DNA of 64,000 nt. Origin: Casuarina equisetifolia (taxonomy: Eukaryota > Streptophyta > Magnoliopsida > Fagales > Casuarinaceae). The notes below the pieces were generated by a model that had not been told where the DNA came from, did not search any database, and saw nothing but the letters and a program-made list of their open reading frames with translations. Numbering within the stretch: position 1 is the stretch's first letter; each line of letters starts with the position of its first letter. This document shows, in pieces, positions 49,431-62,807 of the stretch. Position numbers and translations under genes: made by a program. The DNA is taken from positions 18,585,931 to 18,649,930 of the forward strand of contig CM052357.1 of NCBI GenBank assembly GCA_028551475.1, in the 5' to 3' direction.

Positions 49431-50254
49431 AGTACTAGTTGATTCAATCCAACGGTCCACAGATGGCTCCCACATAAGATAGCATTTATAGCGAAATGTC
49501 CGAATTACCCTTGTACGATTCCTTGTCCGCTTCGGAAGTCTAGCCCTGTTTCGTAATTCAATAGCATATACAAAGTAGTATTCTTTAAATTTTCCAAGCC
49601 GGTAAAAGAAATGATTTGTGAACAATTTGAAGCTTTTTAATCAGCCTTGCTGGTTTCATTCACTTTTCTTCATCTACCTTTGCTTATAACTCTCAATTTT
49701 AAACTCCACATATTATTGTCTCTTGCCATCTCCTTCTACAAGAACATCAAATTTTAGGGATGTTCTAGTAAAGATCTTCTATTTTTTCTATTTCCTTTAG
49801 TCGAAAGGATGTTGTTTTGATGGGTGGCATCATTGTTATCTTTGGTATGAGGAAAAACAGTAATATAAAGACGGTAGATATAGGATCCGTTTGTTACAAA
49901 CAACCTCAAACCTTTGTATTTGTCTAAGTGTTGTGGTTGCATCTAGTTGGCTTTCATTACAGAATCTAGCTATAATGTTATCGTTCTTTAGGCCCAGGAA
50001 TGGTTCTTTATCTTAGCTAATACTCTCGTTTATTGCTCAATAAGTAATAACTTTGTTTTGGTTTTCCCAAGTGTTGGAACAAGCAAAATTAAAATTGGCT
50101 TTAGAGTGCTAAATTTTTGGTTGATAATAATTTATATACATTCTTCAACATAATATCACAAGAGAACCCTAAAGCCTTTTAAAGGTTCTATTAAGAACAA
50201 AACATATTTAGATAAGAAAATAACAAGAAATGAGTAACAATGAAGTTTTTGTTG
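49431..50254. other. Intergenic DNA between two minus-strand loci
   Basis: Probable promoter of the small mitochondrial protein gene on its left side and 3' flank of the receptor-kinase pseudogene on its right. No other feature was seen. Confidence 0.45.
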
Positions 50255-53200
50255 TCAAGCTCCTCCAACATGCTTTAAGAAGTTCATCTTGATCTTTTTT
50301 AGTGTTGTTACTATGAGTCTCATGTTTATCCGCTCCTTAGGAGCATCCGTTGTGCAATCAAAAGCCAATTGCATAATGGATAGCACACAATCCTTCTTGG
50401 CACCAAAATGCTTTTCACCTTCCTCTATCAAATTAGTATCTATAATTTCTTCCATTGCATGTGGTTGTGACATTTTCACCTAGTGTTTTAGGCTCATTTG
50501 TCCTACAAACATTTCATCAGTTGGCTTTTTTCCTATAAATGTTTCCATTAGTAAAATACCATAACTATACACATCGTCACATGGGGAAAGAATTCCTTGT
50601 GATCCATACTTTGCATATTTGATAAGAATCCATGGTAAGAAAGCTTCCAACAATTTTTAGTCAATGATAAAATGAAAAATGCTTAGTAGAACTTGATTGG
50701 TTATATTACATGTTCATTAAAATCAATTTAGATTGTAAACAAGAACAATGATCACCTGGTGCCATATAACCAATAGTGGCAAGTGACAATGCATGAGTCA
50801 TAGAATCTCCATCCATTAAGAGTTTGGAATGGCCAAAGTCACTAACATGTGCAACCATATCTTGATCTAGTAAAATATTGCTAGGCTTCAAATCAGCATG
50901 AACGATGGGTGGAACATGATCATGATGGAGGTGCTCTAGTGACGATGCAACATCTAGCATTATGTTCAACCTCTGCAAGATGCCCAAAGAGTAGTTAGAA
51001 GAGTACAACCATTTAGTGAGGCTCCCATTAGGCATGTACTATAATACCAAGGCTTTGAAATTATTACTACTACAACAACTGATGATTTTAACAAGATTTT
51101 GATGACGAGTTCTACACAATATATCACATTTAGTATCAAAACGTTTAAATGATTCTTCTAGATCTAGATTGAATACCTTTACTGCAATGCTCATCTTGTT
51201 TGAAATTGTGCATTTATACACAGAGCCAAAACTCCCTTTCCCAATGAAGTTATTATTGCCAAACCCATTTGTTGCTCTTTCAAGTTCTAGGTAGGAAACT
51301 CTTCTCCCTGTTGCTAGAGTTGAAATTTCTTGACTTGGTAACTTTCTTTTCCTCTTTATGCATTTTATTAGAAAAGTTGTGAGAATTGAGGCAAATATTA
51401 CTATCACTAGCAAGAAAGAATATATTAATATAAGTCTAATGTGCCTCTTTGATTTTCTAACAACTTTACAAGGTGAAACTAGTAGTCGGGGTGGACCACA
51501 TAATTCTTCATTACCAAAGAATGATTCAGCTGATATGTTAGCAAAAATACCTCCATATGGAATTGGACCTTGCAATCTATTGAAAGACACATTCAAGTAT
51601 TTAAGGTACTTAAGTTCCTTTAAGGTTTTGGGAATTACTCTTGACAAGTTGTTATGAGATAGATCCAATAATTGCATGCTTATGGATTGACCAAATGATT
51701 TAGGAATAACACCTTGGAATTTGTTATGTGCTAAGGAAAGATTTACCAAATTTTGTAGGCCCCCAATTGTGGTAGGGATCTCACCTAAGAATTGGTTTCG
51801 TGACAAGTCCACTTTTATCACGGCCTTCAAATTTCCGATATCTAATGGTAGATAGCCACTTAGATAATTCCAAGAAAAATTCACTTTCAACAAATCTTTG
51901 AGACTCCAAAAGGATAAGGGTATGGAGGAAGTTAAATGGTTGGCAACTAACTTCACTTCTCGAAGTGAAGTAAGAGTTCCCCAACATGTTGGTATTGATC
52001 CATAGAGGTCATTGCCATCTCAATATAATTCACTCAACTTGCTTAGATGACATATATGATTTGGGATGGGTCCTTGCAATCTATTTTGGCCAAGATACAA
52101 AACTTGGAGCCCCTGTATTTCTCCGATTACACTAGGAATATGTCCTACAAACTCATTGTCTCCTAGATCTAGTCCTATCAAGTTACTTAAGTTTCCAATT
52201 TGTCTCGGGATGTTGCCCTTAATGTTGCATCCAGATACTAAAAATGCTATAAGAGATGTAGAGAGGTTTCCTATGTCAATTGGAAGGGTCCCATTCAATG
52301 GATTATTGAATAACGATAGTACTATTAGATTTCGGCAGTTTGTCAAAGATGAAAGAAATCCTAGTTCCAGCGTTGTGGATTCTCCAGTAAAGGAATTATC
52401 ACCTAAATGAAGATGTCTCAAACGTCTTAAATTTCCAAGAGTATTAGGAATAGAGCCGGAAAAATGGTTAAAAGCCAAATCTAGTACAGAGAGCTTAGAG
52501 GCATTTGAGATTAAGTTGGGGATTATTCCATCTAGGTTATTACTATATAGGTAAAGCTCTTCGAGATTTGGAACCCAAGAACCTAAGCTTTTTGGAAGTT
52601 GGCCTATGAGATGGTTTATTGATAAACCAATAACTTTAATTGTTGAGTGATTGAAGAGTGTATGTGGGATGAAACCGGTGAAGTTGTTAGCAAAAAGTCC
52701 CAATTCCAACAAATTTGGCATATTCCCGATCTTAGGTGGTACTTCACCTACCACACTCGGCATAAATAAATGACTTGTTAACCACTAAAAATTTATAGAT
52801 ATTACAGACTTCAAATTGAAATGGTGAGTCTACTAAAATGTTATCTATATACAAGTTTATGAAAGGTTCTCAATAAATGTACTAGAAGCATAAAGAAAAC
52901 CTGCCTTTATCCATTTACAATTCTTTTTACTGAGAGAAATGGCCAAGTTAATGGTTATCAAGTTTAATTGCTTGGATTTTTTTTTTTTTTTGTGTCCATG
53001 AGTAAACCAAGCGTTGGAATTTAATATCTTAAAGGTCAACTCTCATTGCTTATGTATATAAATGCATATTATCAAACTCTTTATATAAAAGATATGAAGA
53101 TTTTGTGAAAGATAAAACAATTTTATCATAATATATTGGAAGGTAATGAAATAGCAAATTGTTGTGTATGTCTTAACATTAAGATATGCATATATATGTG

Positions 53201-55066
53201 CATACACTTTAGAGGATAAAAGATATAAATGTAAAAAGATAATATCTCCACACATACACACACTTATATATATATATATACACACTTTAATAATAATTTC
53301 ATTTTATTCAAGACATTTCATGTACTACTTCCACTTAGACAATAAATGCACCAACATGAGTGAAGGTTTCAAAGAAAAGACATTAAAAAAAAACTTATTT
53401 CTTACTAATTTAATTTTTGAAATAAATTATATTAATAAATAGTCTTCTAAATAAAAATATGAAACTTCTAAATTATTAGGATTAAAAAGTGATATTTTTA
53501 TGAATTGAGATAATTAAAAATTAATTAAAGTTAAATAATTTCCTATGTTGTGATAATGATTAGAATAGTTTCTTAATGTTTGGAGCTAGTTAGTTCTTAG
53601 GCAACTTCATAGTATTCAATGCATAAGAAGAAATACAGAATATAATAATTCAGTAAATTTTTATACTAGATATGTGTATATAAAGTAAATTGTTGTGGCT
53701 TTTTCTTTTTGTTCTCATTCATTTCATTTTGAAATTAAGTACCCACATTTTGCTTATTTTTAAGATATAAATAAACTAGGACAGAAAAACAAAATTAATA
53801 ATGAATTCAAGATTATAAAATAGTTGTGCTCAAAACATACACTTTATTTATTAATAAATGGCTGTGGTAAATTGAGTAGAAACTAAACTATAAACTTCAG
53901 AACAATAGAAACTAATATTTTAGATATAAGTGGTTGCCTTTCTAAATAATGGGCTATAAAATAAACAATATTTGCAAAAGCACACAAAAATAGGTAGAAA
54001 ATGGAAAAGGAACAGAGTGAGATAGGAGATCAGCAGACCATGAATCATAAATCTAACGATTATAGAATAGTTTTAAAAACTTTACATCACAAGACAAAGC
54101 TACTACTCTTAATATTTGTTTTTTGGTTAGACAGAGAACAAATGGTTGAATAATATAAAAAGCGGCAAATGGATTTCTACAAAATAGGGTAGTTGCTAAA
54201 AGTACTCATGTTTGAAGTAAAAAATTAGATTCAAATGCAGCTTCTATTGTGGCAAAATATGGAGCATGGAAGATAAATATGAGTAAAGGAATATTGAAAT
54301 GTCAATATTCTGTTAAATCTAAAACAAGGTTAAGTGGCAGGCTTTGGAGTACAATATCGCAGGAATGAAAAAAAAAAAAAAAAAGGGGGGGGGAGAGAGG
54401 TTGTAAAGAATGAAGTAAATGGACACCAAGCATCCAGCCAGTTAAAGTCAAGTGAGAACAAATAGAACAAACAGATGGGGGACGGCATGAACCTGAAAGC
54501 ATGTTTGCGGAAAGCTCAATTATTCGCAGTGACGATATGTTGCATAGAGATGCTGGGATGGTTCCCGTGAAATGGTTGCGACCGAGATGCAACTCTTGAA
54601 GCTTAGGCAAAAACTCAAACCATGTTGGTAACTGGCCGTCGAAGTTGTTCCCCTGAAAGTCCAAGACTTTCGACCGACGCAAAGAAGCTAGCTCGTTGGG
54701 TAGAGAGCCATGGAATTTGTTTTTTCTGAAGGATAAGATGGACAGGAATGAGAGGTTTCCTAAGTGTGGAGGGACAGTTCCTGTAAGACTCATGTCAGAA
54801 AGATTTAAGGTTGCGACTCTATGGTGCCTGGCATTGCAAGTGATCCCAATCCAGTTGCAAACAGAGGCACCGGCGGACCAGTTGCTTGCCAAGATGTAGT
54901 GAGGGCCATCTGTGATGTGGGCTTTGAGGGCTAGAAGAGCTGATCGGTCTGTGTCGATGTTGGTCCTTCTTGCCCCAGCCAGGCTGGGCAGAGAACAGTG
55001 AATCAACAAGAAGAGAAAATAGATGAGGGAAGAAGAATAGGGATCTAAACGAATTATACTATTCAT
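50255..55066 (-). pseudogene. LRR receptor-like kinase, subfamily XII type (EFR/Xa21-like), degenerate
   Basis: Immune-type receptor kinase, 974 codons over three exons: 55066-54493, 52747-50756 and about 50610-50255. Parts in order: signal peptide (about 1-30), LRR N-cap with paired cysteines (CNWIGITC), a long LRR array, the LRR C-cap, one transmembrane helix (about codons 629-652), and a kinase from about 690 with glycine loop GKGSFGSV, AVK and DFG. The catalytic loop reads HAD in place of HRD, so it belongs to the non-RD class typical of pattern receptors (usually HCD). Three in-frame stops interrupt it: TGA at 52022-52020 (codon 434), TAG at 51041-51039 (codon 761) and TAG at 50488-50486 (codon 897, where the family has Trp). 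The acceptor before the last exon reads AA where AG is expected. The reading frame is otherwise preserved, so inactivation looks fairly recent. A 1.7 kb intron splits the LRR array. Confidence 0.88.
52748..54492 (-). other. 1.75 kb AT-rich intron within the LRR array of the pseudogene
   Basis: Donor GTTCAT at 54492 and acceptor 'gtggtag' ending at 52748 join codons TCA-G and GT-GAA, giving an unbroken LRR consensus (LSG/EVPPKIGNM). The interior is very AT-rich and holds short CA and TA runs near 53260-53290 and an A/G homopolymer near 54370-54395 at its right edge. No transposon ends were recognised. Confidence 0.65.
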
Positions 55067-57620
55067 ACATATATCTGATTTGCTTTCTATGCAACTACAG
55101 GGTCAATTAATAAACCTAAATATTTACTGAAACGCAGAGGTTATATTCACTTATGAGCAAGTAGATTTATGAGAAATCAGAAACCTCTGTTGTTTGTCAT
55201 TTGCTAACCGGTCTAATTTAGAATATCAAATCATTAATAAATTACACAAACTATTCACTTGTGGTATTTTTATCGCTTCAAAAAAAAAAAAAAAACTTTT
55301 GTAAGTACAATGAAGATCTCCCGCACAAACTTAGGAAACCTAAATGGAAAACTTCAATGCATAAAAAGCATGTGTCTTTGATTTCCACTTCATCATCATA
55401 AACACGATCGTCGTAATAATCAAGGTTGTCTTTAAACATTTCCAAAGGGAGAAAGCAATGATGCACAAGGCACAGTGTGGATATTTGGAGAAGCACCAAG
55501 ACCTCTTCAAATTACAAGCTCATGGACCTATAGTATCCCCATGGGAGAGCAAGAGAGTTATTATGGTCTGAATAAGTTAGAGAAAGAAAATCACGCTAAA
55601 AAATATAATAAGAAACAGTATATTAAATACATTGGTAAATTAATAGTAGTCATTACATACAAAAATCGTGCTCAACAAGGCTAAGGTTACAAGAAAGAAG
55701 CAGAAAGCATAAGATATTTCAACAGAGTAAAAGAAGACAGGATGGGACGAGGAAAACAAAAGCCTTCAACAACGATCATGAACATCGCTTGCTTTCAAGA
55801 TTATTTAAGAAATCACTTGTTAAAATCAAGCGGATCAACACCAAACTGTAAGCAAACAATCTAGGCAAAGGAATCGACTTTCGGCCTTAACGCAGTGAGG
55901 GAGAAATGGCTTTCAGCCAATATTTACTGGCTGAACTGCAAAACATCATAAGGACTCTACAAATATAAGCTGTAAAAGAACACTCAGTATATACATTGAG
56001 ACCCCTAACGGATCTATTTTCACATCTTCTCATTTCTAGTTATCGTGGGAGCCACGGGAACAGCCACATGTTGCTTCTTTCGGCGGTTAAAGGTCTGTAA
56101 AGGGCATAATTACTTTTCTCGAAATACAGGAGGTCAAGGTTCCTGGGGAAAGGATTTACCTAGCGGCTAATGTGTCAATAATCTCAACATTACTTGTATA
56201 AATTTGCAGAGCAAAATTATATCTGAGATTCAGATTGTTCAGTTACAATTCTCTTCTTGTTTAATGATGCTTGATTGATAGGATTTTATAGGGTAGAATT
56301 TTCACAATCTATTGGCTCAAACCTACAACTTTTTTTTCCCCTATCTTGTGAATGTTCACCGTAAAAATAAATTATGGACTAGAGCTCTTCTTTAATATGA
56401 TAAATATTATTTTTGTGCCTGTGAGAAATCAACCTAAAATTTTTAATAGTCAATTTGACTTTGTAAACTGATTATAATTTGCATATCAACATAGTTATCA
56501 CACCTAAACCATTATTATAATTTTATTTGTTTACTATCTAGGTACTGGATCGATTAACATACTTAGACATCTACTAATCGGGAGATGATTAGTTCACTTA
56601 CGAGCAAGAAGTTTCATATGAAATCAAAAGCCTTATTGCTTGCCATATTCTAATTACTTCAATTTTAGAATTTTAAACCATTGGATAATTTCTGTAAAAG
56701 TTGGTGGAAGCCTCGAGAATATTGTCAAATTAAAAACGTCCATGGTTGTTGAAGGAACTTTTCTATCCTTCCATAAAGCGAAAGTGAATTTTGGTGTTAA
56801 CAATTTTAGTACTTCTTTTCTACAAGTTAACTTGGCATTATAGAGAGATATGATAAGTTTACTCATAAAAGACATAACCTATAAATTATTATAAATAACA
56901 GCATCATTTTAAAAAATGAAAAGGGAGAAAGTAACTTTTGCAGGTCAAGTGTTATTATTATCCCTTAACTTACACGGGAAAGACTCACCCATCTTTTGAC
57001 TTGGAAGCATGTCACTTTATGCAAGAAAAGACCGTTGAACCCTAGAGCAATCAAGTCTTAGCTTTAGATGGATGATAAATCCTACCTCTTGTCTGGTTTC
57101 TCATTACAGATTTGTATAAAGGGAGATTTGTTTGCTAAAAAATAATAGATAATTATAAAACAACATTTTCTTTTGATGCCACATTTTGGTTGATTATTTA
57201 AGAGCTTTTCTGACTACTTGAACAAAGAAAACTAGGTATTATTATAAAAGGTGTTTAGATCAATCCACTTTAGTAATTGTGTCACATTTTCTCCTTTCTT
57301 ATTTCACGATGTGATTGATTAGACAAAAGACCTACCGATAGTAAAGAATTAAAAGCGTATTGGAATTAATGGTGGACTCATAAAGTCCAATAAACTTGAT
57401 CTTTTTTGCCTCAGGCTTAAGTTTTTTGCAACCAAAAGTACTTAGAATTGGCATGGGATGAACAACAATGTGTAAAATCGAATAAAATAAGAAACTTTCA
57501 ATTCTTAGAGTCTATAGTAGGTCGGTGGCACTTGGGGAGATTCTACACAAGTAGAGGTTCGTCCCTCTCTCCAATAAAATCTCTTGAAATTCCTATAAAC
57601 TAAACTAAAACTAAAACTAT
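55067..57620. other. Upstream flank of the receptor-kinase pseudogene, no gene seen
   Basis: AT-rich DNA with poly-A/T runs. Small open frames on both strands, such as 55278-55499 (minus) and 55475-55684 (plus), have no recognisable composition. A less AT-rich patch near 55860-56120 shows no frame that I can support. Confidence 0.45.
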
Positions 57621-58509
57621 GTGTTTGGTCATGGGTTTCGATTCCCAAGGGATGGGTGGGAAGGACATTAAGGCTATAGGTCCCACTGTGAAAGCTCAAG
57701 ATTTATTGAGAAAAAAAGAAAATCATAGTTTCATGGATTTTATGGTTTAGTTTGACTAAGTGAGTAGCAATATGAAAATGTAGTCATGGAAAGAAATAAA
57801 TTAACAATTTATGCAAGTGTAAGGAAAATAAATATAAAATAAAGGACAAAAGGTGAAACAAAGACAATAGAAGGAGTAGAATGGATTTCATGATCTTAGG
57901 GCTATTGGCCTTGCTACAACTACACAAAGCTAAACATAACTTTTGTGTTGTGATTGGCTGGATTGAGTTTTGAATGATTTACAACATTACATATTTAATT
58001 TTTTTTATAGAAGAAGTTGAACTACCACTTGTAGCTAAAGGAGATTTGTTGGTCCACCAATGGATTCTTCTTTTGTTCTTGAAGATTTTCTTTTGAGGTG
58101 TTGGTCGGGAACAAACTGATTTTCATGGAGTGTTGATTAGGAACTTCTAAGTATTTTCCTTAGAGTCCATAGATCATGCACCTCCATTTACTTTATGTCA
58201 ACTTCTAAGTAATTTCCTTGAAGTTTTGATTGGGCACAACACATATTTCCCAGCAAATTTTGCAAGACTAATAACTTTAACAAGAAACACATTTTTCTTT
58301 AAGGTATAAGGTAGTGTATTTGTCTTTTGTATATTTATCAAGAGTGTATGGTCTCAAAACTCATCCTAACTCAAAACCCACCAAGAAACCTTCAAAATTT
58401 AGGGAAGTAATATCAGTAACTATTCTTCCTAGAATGGACCCACCAACCCTAAAGAGAAAAAAAGACAAACAAGCAGAAATTATGCATTCAAACCTTACCA
58501 AAATCGTTA

Positions 58510-59243
58510 CCTTTATTTTTTATAAGTTTCATATACCAACCAAAACCCATTATAGCATAATAAGTTCAAAGAAATAGAAAAATCTAAACTTCCAAGAAAA
58601 AATTCAAACCTCATCAATATGGAAGACTTTTTGGTGTTTTGTTTAGTCTTGGGTTTGGAAGACTTTTTGAAAATTTCATATACCAACTAAAACCCATTAT
58701 AGAAGAATAAGTTCAAAGAAATAGAAAAATCTAAACTTCCAAGAAAAAATTCAAACCTCATAAGTGTAGAAAACTTTTTGGTGTTTTGTTTAGTCTTGGG
58801 TTTGGAAGACTTTTTGAAAATTTCATATACCAGCTAAAACCCATTATAGAAGAATAAGTTCAAAGAAATAGAAAAATCTAAACTTCCAAGAAAAAATTCA
58901 AACCTCATAAGTGTAGAAGACTTTTTGGTGTTTTGTTTAGTCTTGGGTTTGGAAGACTTTTTGAAAATTTCATATACCAGCTAAAACCCATTATAGAAGA
59001 ATAAGTTCAAAGAAATAGAAAAATCTAAACTTCCAAGAAAAAATTCAAACCTCATAAGTGTAGAAGACTTTTTGGTGTTTTGTTTAGTCTTGGGTTTGGA
59101 AGACTTTTTGAAAATTTCATATACCAGCTAAAACCCATTATAGAAGAATAAGTTCAAAGAAATAGAAAAATCTAAACTTCCAAGAAAAAATTCAAACCTC
59201 ATAAGTGTAGAAGACTTTTTGGTGTTTTGTTTAGTCTTGGGTT
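58510..59243. repeat. Tandem array of five 147-bp units
   Basis: The landmark 'gtttagtcttgggttt' recurs at 58641, 58788, 58935, 59082 and 59229, exactly 147 bases apart each time. Units 2 to 5 are almost identical to one another, and unit 1 is more diverged. The homogeneity points to recent amplification. The last unit is cut short shortly before the Ty3 LTR. Confidence 0.92.
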
Positions 59244-59260
59244 CATAATGTGTTTCGTGA

Positions 59261-59872
59261 TGGGTAATGGAGTGAGCTTTGGATTATAGAGAGATTGACA
59301 AAGAATAACATCTGGAAATTGTGGAAATCTAAAGTGTTGGAAAGGTAAAGACTGGAAAATAATGATTGAAATGTAAAGATAGTGCAAAAATAAAATGATT
59401 GGAATGTAAAAGACTAGAAAATAAGAACATAAAATTTAAAAGGAAAAGTTGGAAAAAATGAAAATTCTTTCGAATCTTAAATGTTCTTCTCCAAAAGTTC
59501 TACCGACAACTAAAATAACAATCTTTTTAAATAGACAACTAAACCTAATGCTAGAAGGATCCAGAATACTTATACTTAAATCTCCTAGGATCCAGGATCC
59601 CTAAACTCAAGGAAACAAAACTAACCAAATTAATATCCCAAACAAATTAAGGATATGATCCTAACAAATTTAGGACCTTAAAAACAATAGAAATCCTTAT
59701 AGGTATGGAAATTCTAAATAATAGGAATCTTGACAAGTATGAAAACTCTAGATAAATCAGACTTCTTCTATTTGGGTTTAGATCTAATAAATTACATTAT
59801 AGCCCTAATTTTTTTGTCAAAGAAATCAATTAGGCTCTCTTGTTACCTTGGCCTTTAGGCGTGTCCACATCA
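59261..59872 (-). repeat. Left LTR of the Ty3 element
   Basis: 612 bp, beginning TGGGTAATGG and ending CCACATCA on the plus strand. It matches 62808-63428 along its whole length. Confidence 0.88.
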
Positions 59873-62807
59873 TTCTTCCCGAGTTTGAAAGGATTTATTC
59901 TCGAATTTAGTAGGTCATTGACATCCACATATGGAGACAAATCTCCCACATTGAAAGTGGTTGAGACTCCCCTAAATTCACTTCATATGTCCACTTTGTA
60001 TGCATTATCTTTGACCTGTGCAACTACTTCAAATGGTTTGTCAACTTGTGGTGACATCTTGCTCTTTCTTTTTATTAAAAACCTTTCCTTTCTTAAGTGT
60101 ACCCATATGAGATCCCCAGGTTGAAAAATTGATGGTTTTCTATGCTCATTGGCCTTCTTTTTATAAACTTTATTTGCTCTTTCAATTTGGACTCAAATTT
60201 GTTCATGAAACTTTTTCATCAATTTAGCCCGCTCATTTGCATTAAAGTTGATATGGGCATCAAGGGGTAAAGATGATAACTCAATAGGAATAAGCGAATT
60301 GAGCCTCTAGATTACCTTAAATGGTGAATGACCATTTGTAGCACTTAGAGTTCGATTGTACGTAAATTTTGCATGTGCAGGCTTGATGTCCCAATCCTTG
60401 AGATTCTTATTCACCAAGGTTCTAAAAAATGTCCCTAGTGTCCCTAGTGTCTAGTTGGTAACCTTTGTTTGCCCATTTGTTTAAGGATGCTGAGAAGGGT
60501 TGAACATTAGCTTGATACTAAGCTTAGCCCATAAAGTTCTTTAAAGGTGGCTCAGAAACTTGGTATCTCTATAAAAAATGATTGTTCTTAACACACCATG
60601 CAATTTCATAATCTCCTTGAAAAAAAATCCGCAACATGAGTTGCATCATTTGTTTTATGGCAGGGAGTAAAATGACCTATCTTTAAGAATCAATCAACAA
60701 CCACCATGATGAAATCCATTCCCCTTTGAGTTTGAGGGAGAGTCACAATAAAATCTATGCTAAGATCTTCCCATGGCTAGTTTGGAACTAGTAATGGAAT
60801 GTAGGGACCATGCTTGAAATGCATCTTGACTTGTTGACATGTAGCACACCAGGAAATGAAGGCATGAATGTCCCCTTGCATTTTAGGCTAGTAAAAATGT
60901 TCCTCAAGAATCTCCAATGTCTTGTGCACTCCAAAATGCCCAACTAGACCTCCCTTATAAGACTTTTTGATCAACAATTCCTTGAAGGAACTCTTAGGTT
61001 TGTATAACTAATTGCCCTTGAACAAATAGCCTTCTTATACCATAAATTCTTTATAAGCTCTTTTGGCACATTCTGTCATGATAGAAAACAGCTCCTCATC
61101 TTTTGAACAATGCTCTCTCATAATTTCAAATCCGAATACCTTTGCATCCAAGATGGTTAGCAAAGAATGCATTCTTAATAAAGCATCTACCATAACATTA
61201 GTAGTTCCTAGTTTGTAATAGGAAACAAAAGTAAAGAATTGATGGAACTTTACCTATTTAGCATGCCTTAGGTTCAATTTGTGCTGATGATTTAGATACT
61301 TAAGTGCCTGGTGATTTGAGTGAAGAACAAACTACTTCAATCAGAGGTAATGGCTCAATGATTATGAGCTCATACTATGGCATAAAACTCATTGTCATAA
61401 GTTGAACAATTCTTCTTAGCCTCTACTAACTTCTCACTACAATAGGCCAATGGTTTCATAGACTAAGCCAAGATAGCCCTAATTCCCATACCACTAGCAT
61501 CACACTTAACTTTAAACAATTTATCAAAATCTAGTAAAGCAAGAACTAGAGCTTCACAAAGCTTTTGTTTGATTACCTTAAATGTCTTGCTTATAGATTC
61601 ACTCCATTCAAATAGTCCCTTCTTCATACACTCAATGATTGGAGCCATGATTTTGATAAATTGAGAAACAAATCTTCTGTAGGACAAAGTCAATCCATGA
61701 AAACTCATAATCTCAATTGGTGTTTTTGGAATCGACCAGGACTTAATTGTCTCCACTTTCAATTGATCAATTGCAACACCATGTTGAGAAACCACATATC
61801 CAATAAACACTACATTTGGACTCATTAACTCATACTTCTCCATTTTTGCATATAATTTTTATTCCTTTAACAAGTCAAAGATATTTTTCATATGTTCCAC
61901 ATGATCATTAATACTTTGACTATAAACCAAAATATCATCAAAGTAAACAATTACAATTTACCAAGATATGGTCTAGGTATATCATTCATCAATCTCATAA
62001 AGGTGCTAAGAGCATTGACAATCCAGAAGGTATTACTAACCATTCATATAAGCCTCCTTTAATCTTGAAAGCAATTTTCCATCATCTCCCTCCTGTATAC
62101 GAATTTGGTGGTATCCACTACTTAAATCAATCTTGGAAAAGACTATAGCTCCATGGAATGCATCGAGCATATCATCAGGTCTAGGGATAGGACACCTATA
62201 CTTAATTGTGATGTTGTTGATGGATCAACTATCTACACACATCCAGAAACTGCCATTTTTGTTGGGGACCAAAAGTGTTGGAACTGAACAAGGACTCATG
62301 CTTTCTCTAACATATCCTCATCTTATCTACTTGCCTCTGTAGCTCCTTGATTTCTTAAGGATTACAATGGTAGGCAAGCTTGTTGGGTAGAAAAGTCATT
62401 AAAACAAGGTCAATATAATGCTCAATGCCTTTAATGGGTGGAAAGTCGGGTGGTAGCTCAATAGGAAAGACATCTTTATATTCAAATAAGAGCGATAGAA
62501 CCTTTAGGTAGGGAATACTCTCTTTAGTTACTAATTTTCTCTTTACATAATTAGGGCAAATATAGGTTTTTATTTGAGGATGGCTTTTTCGAGTTTAACT
62601 TGGGTGATGAACAGGTTTTCCTAGGCCCTTTCTCTTTAGCCTAAGGTTTTATGGATCTGGAATAGGCTTAAGGGTGTAAAGGTGATCTACTTACCATTCT
62701 TCTTCATGGCATAAGTGTTGCTTCTCCCATCATGCTTTGCAAATCTATCAAACTGTCACGGTGTTCCAAGTAACAAGTGACATGCTTCTATAAAATAGTA
62801 TCACAAA

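Noticed and set aside
58510-59243. CRISPR-like array of regular repeats
   Set aside because: The 147-bp units are contiguous with no unique spacers, and this is plant nuclear DNA. It is a tandem repeat.
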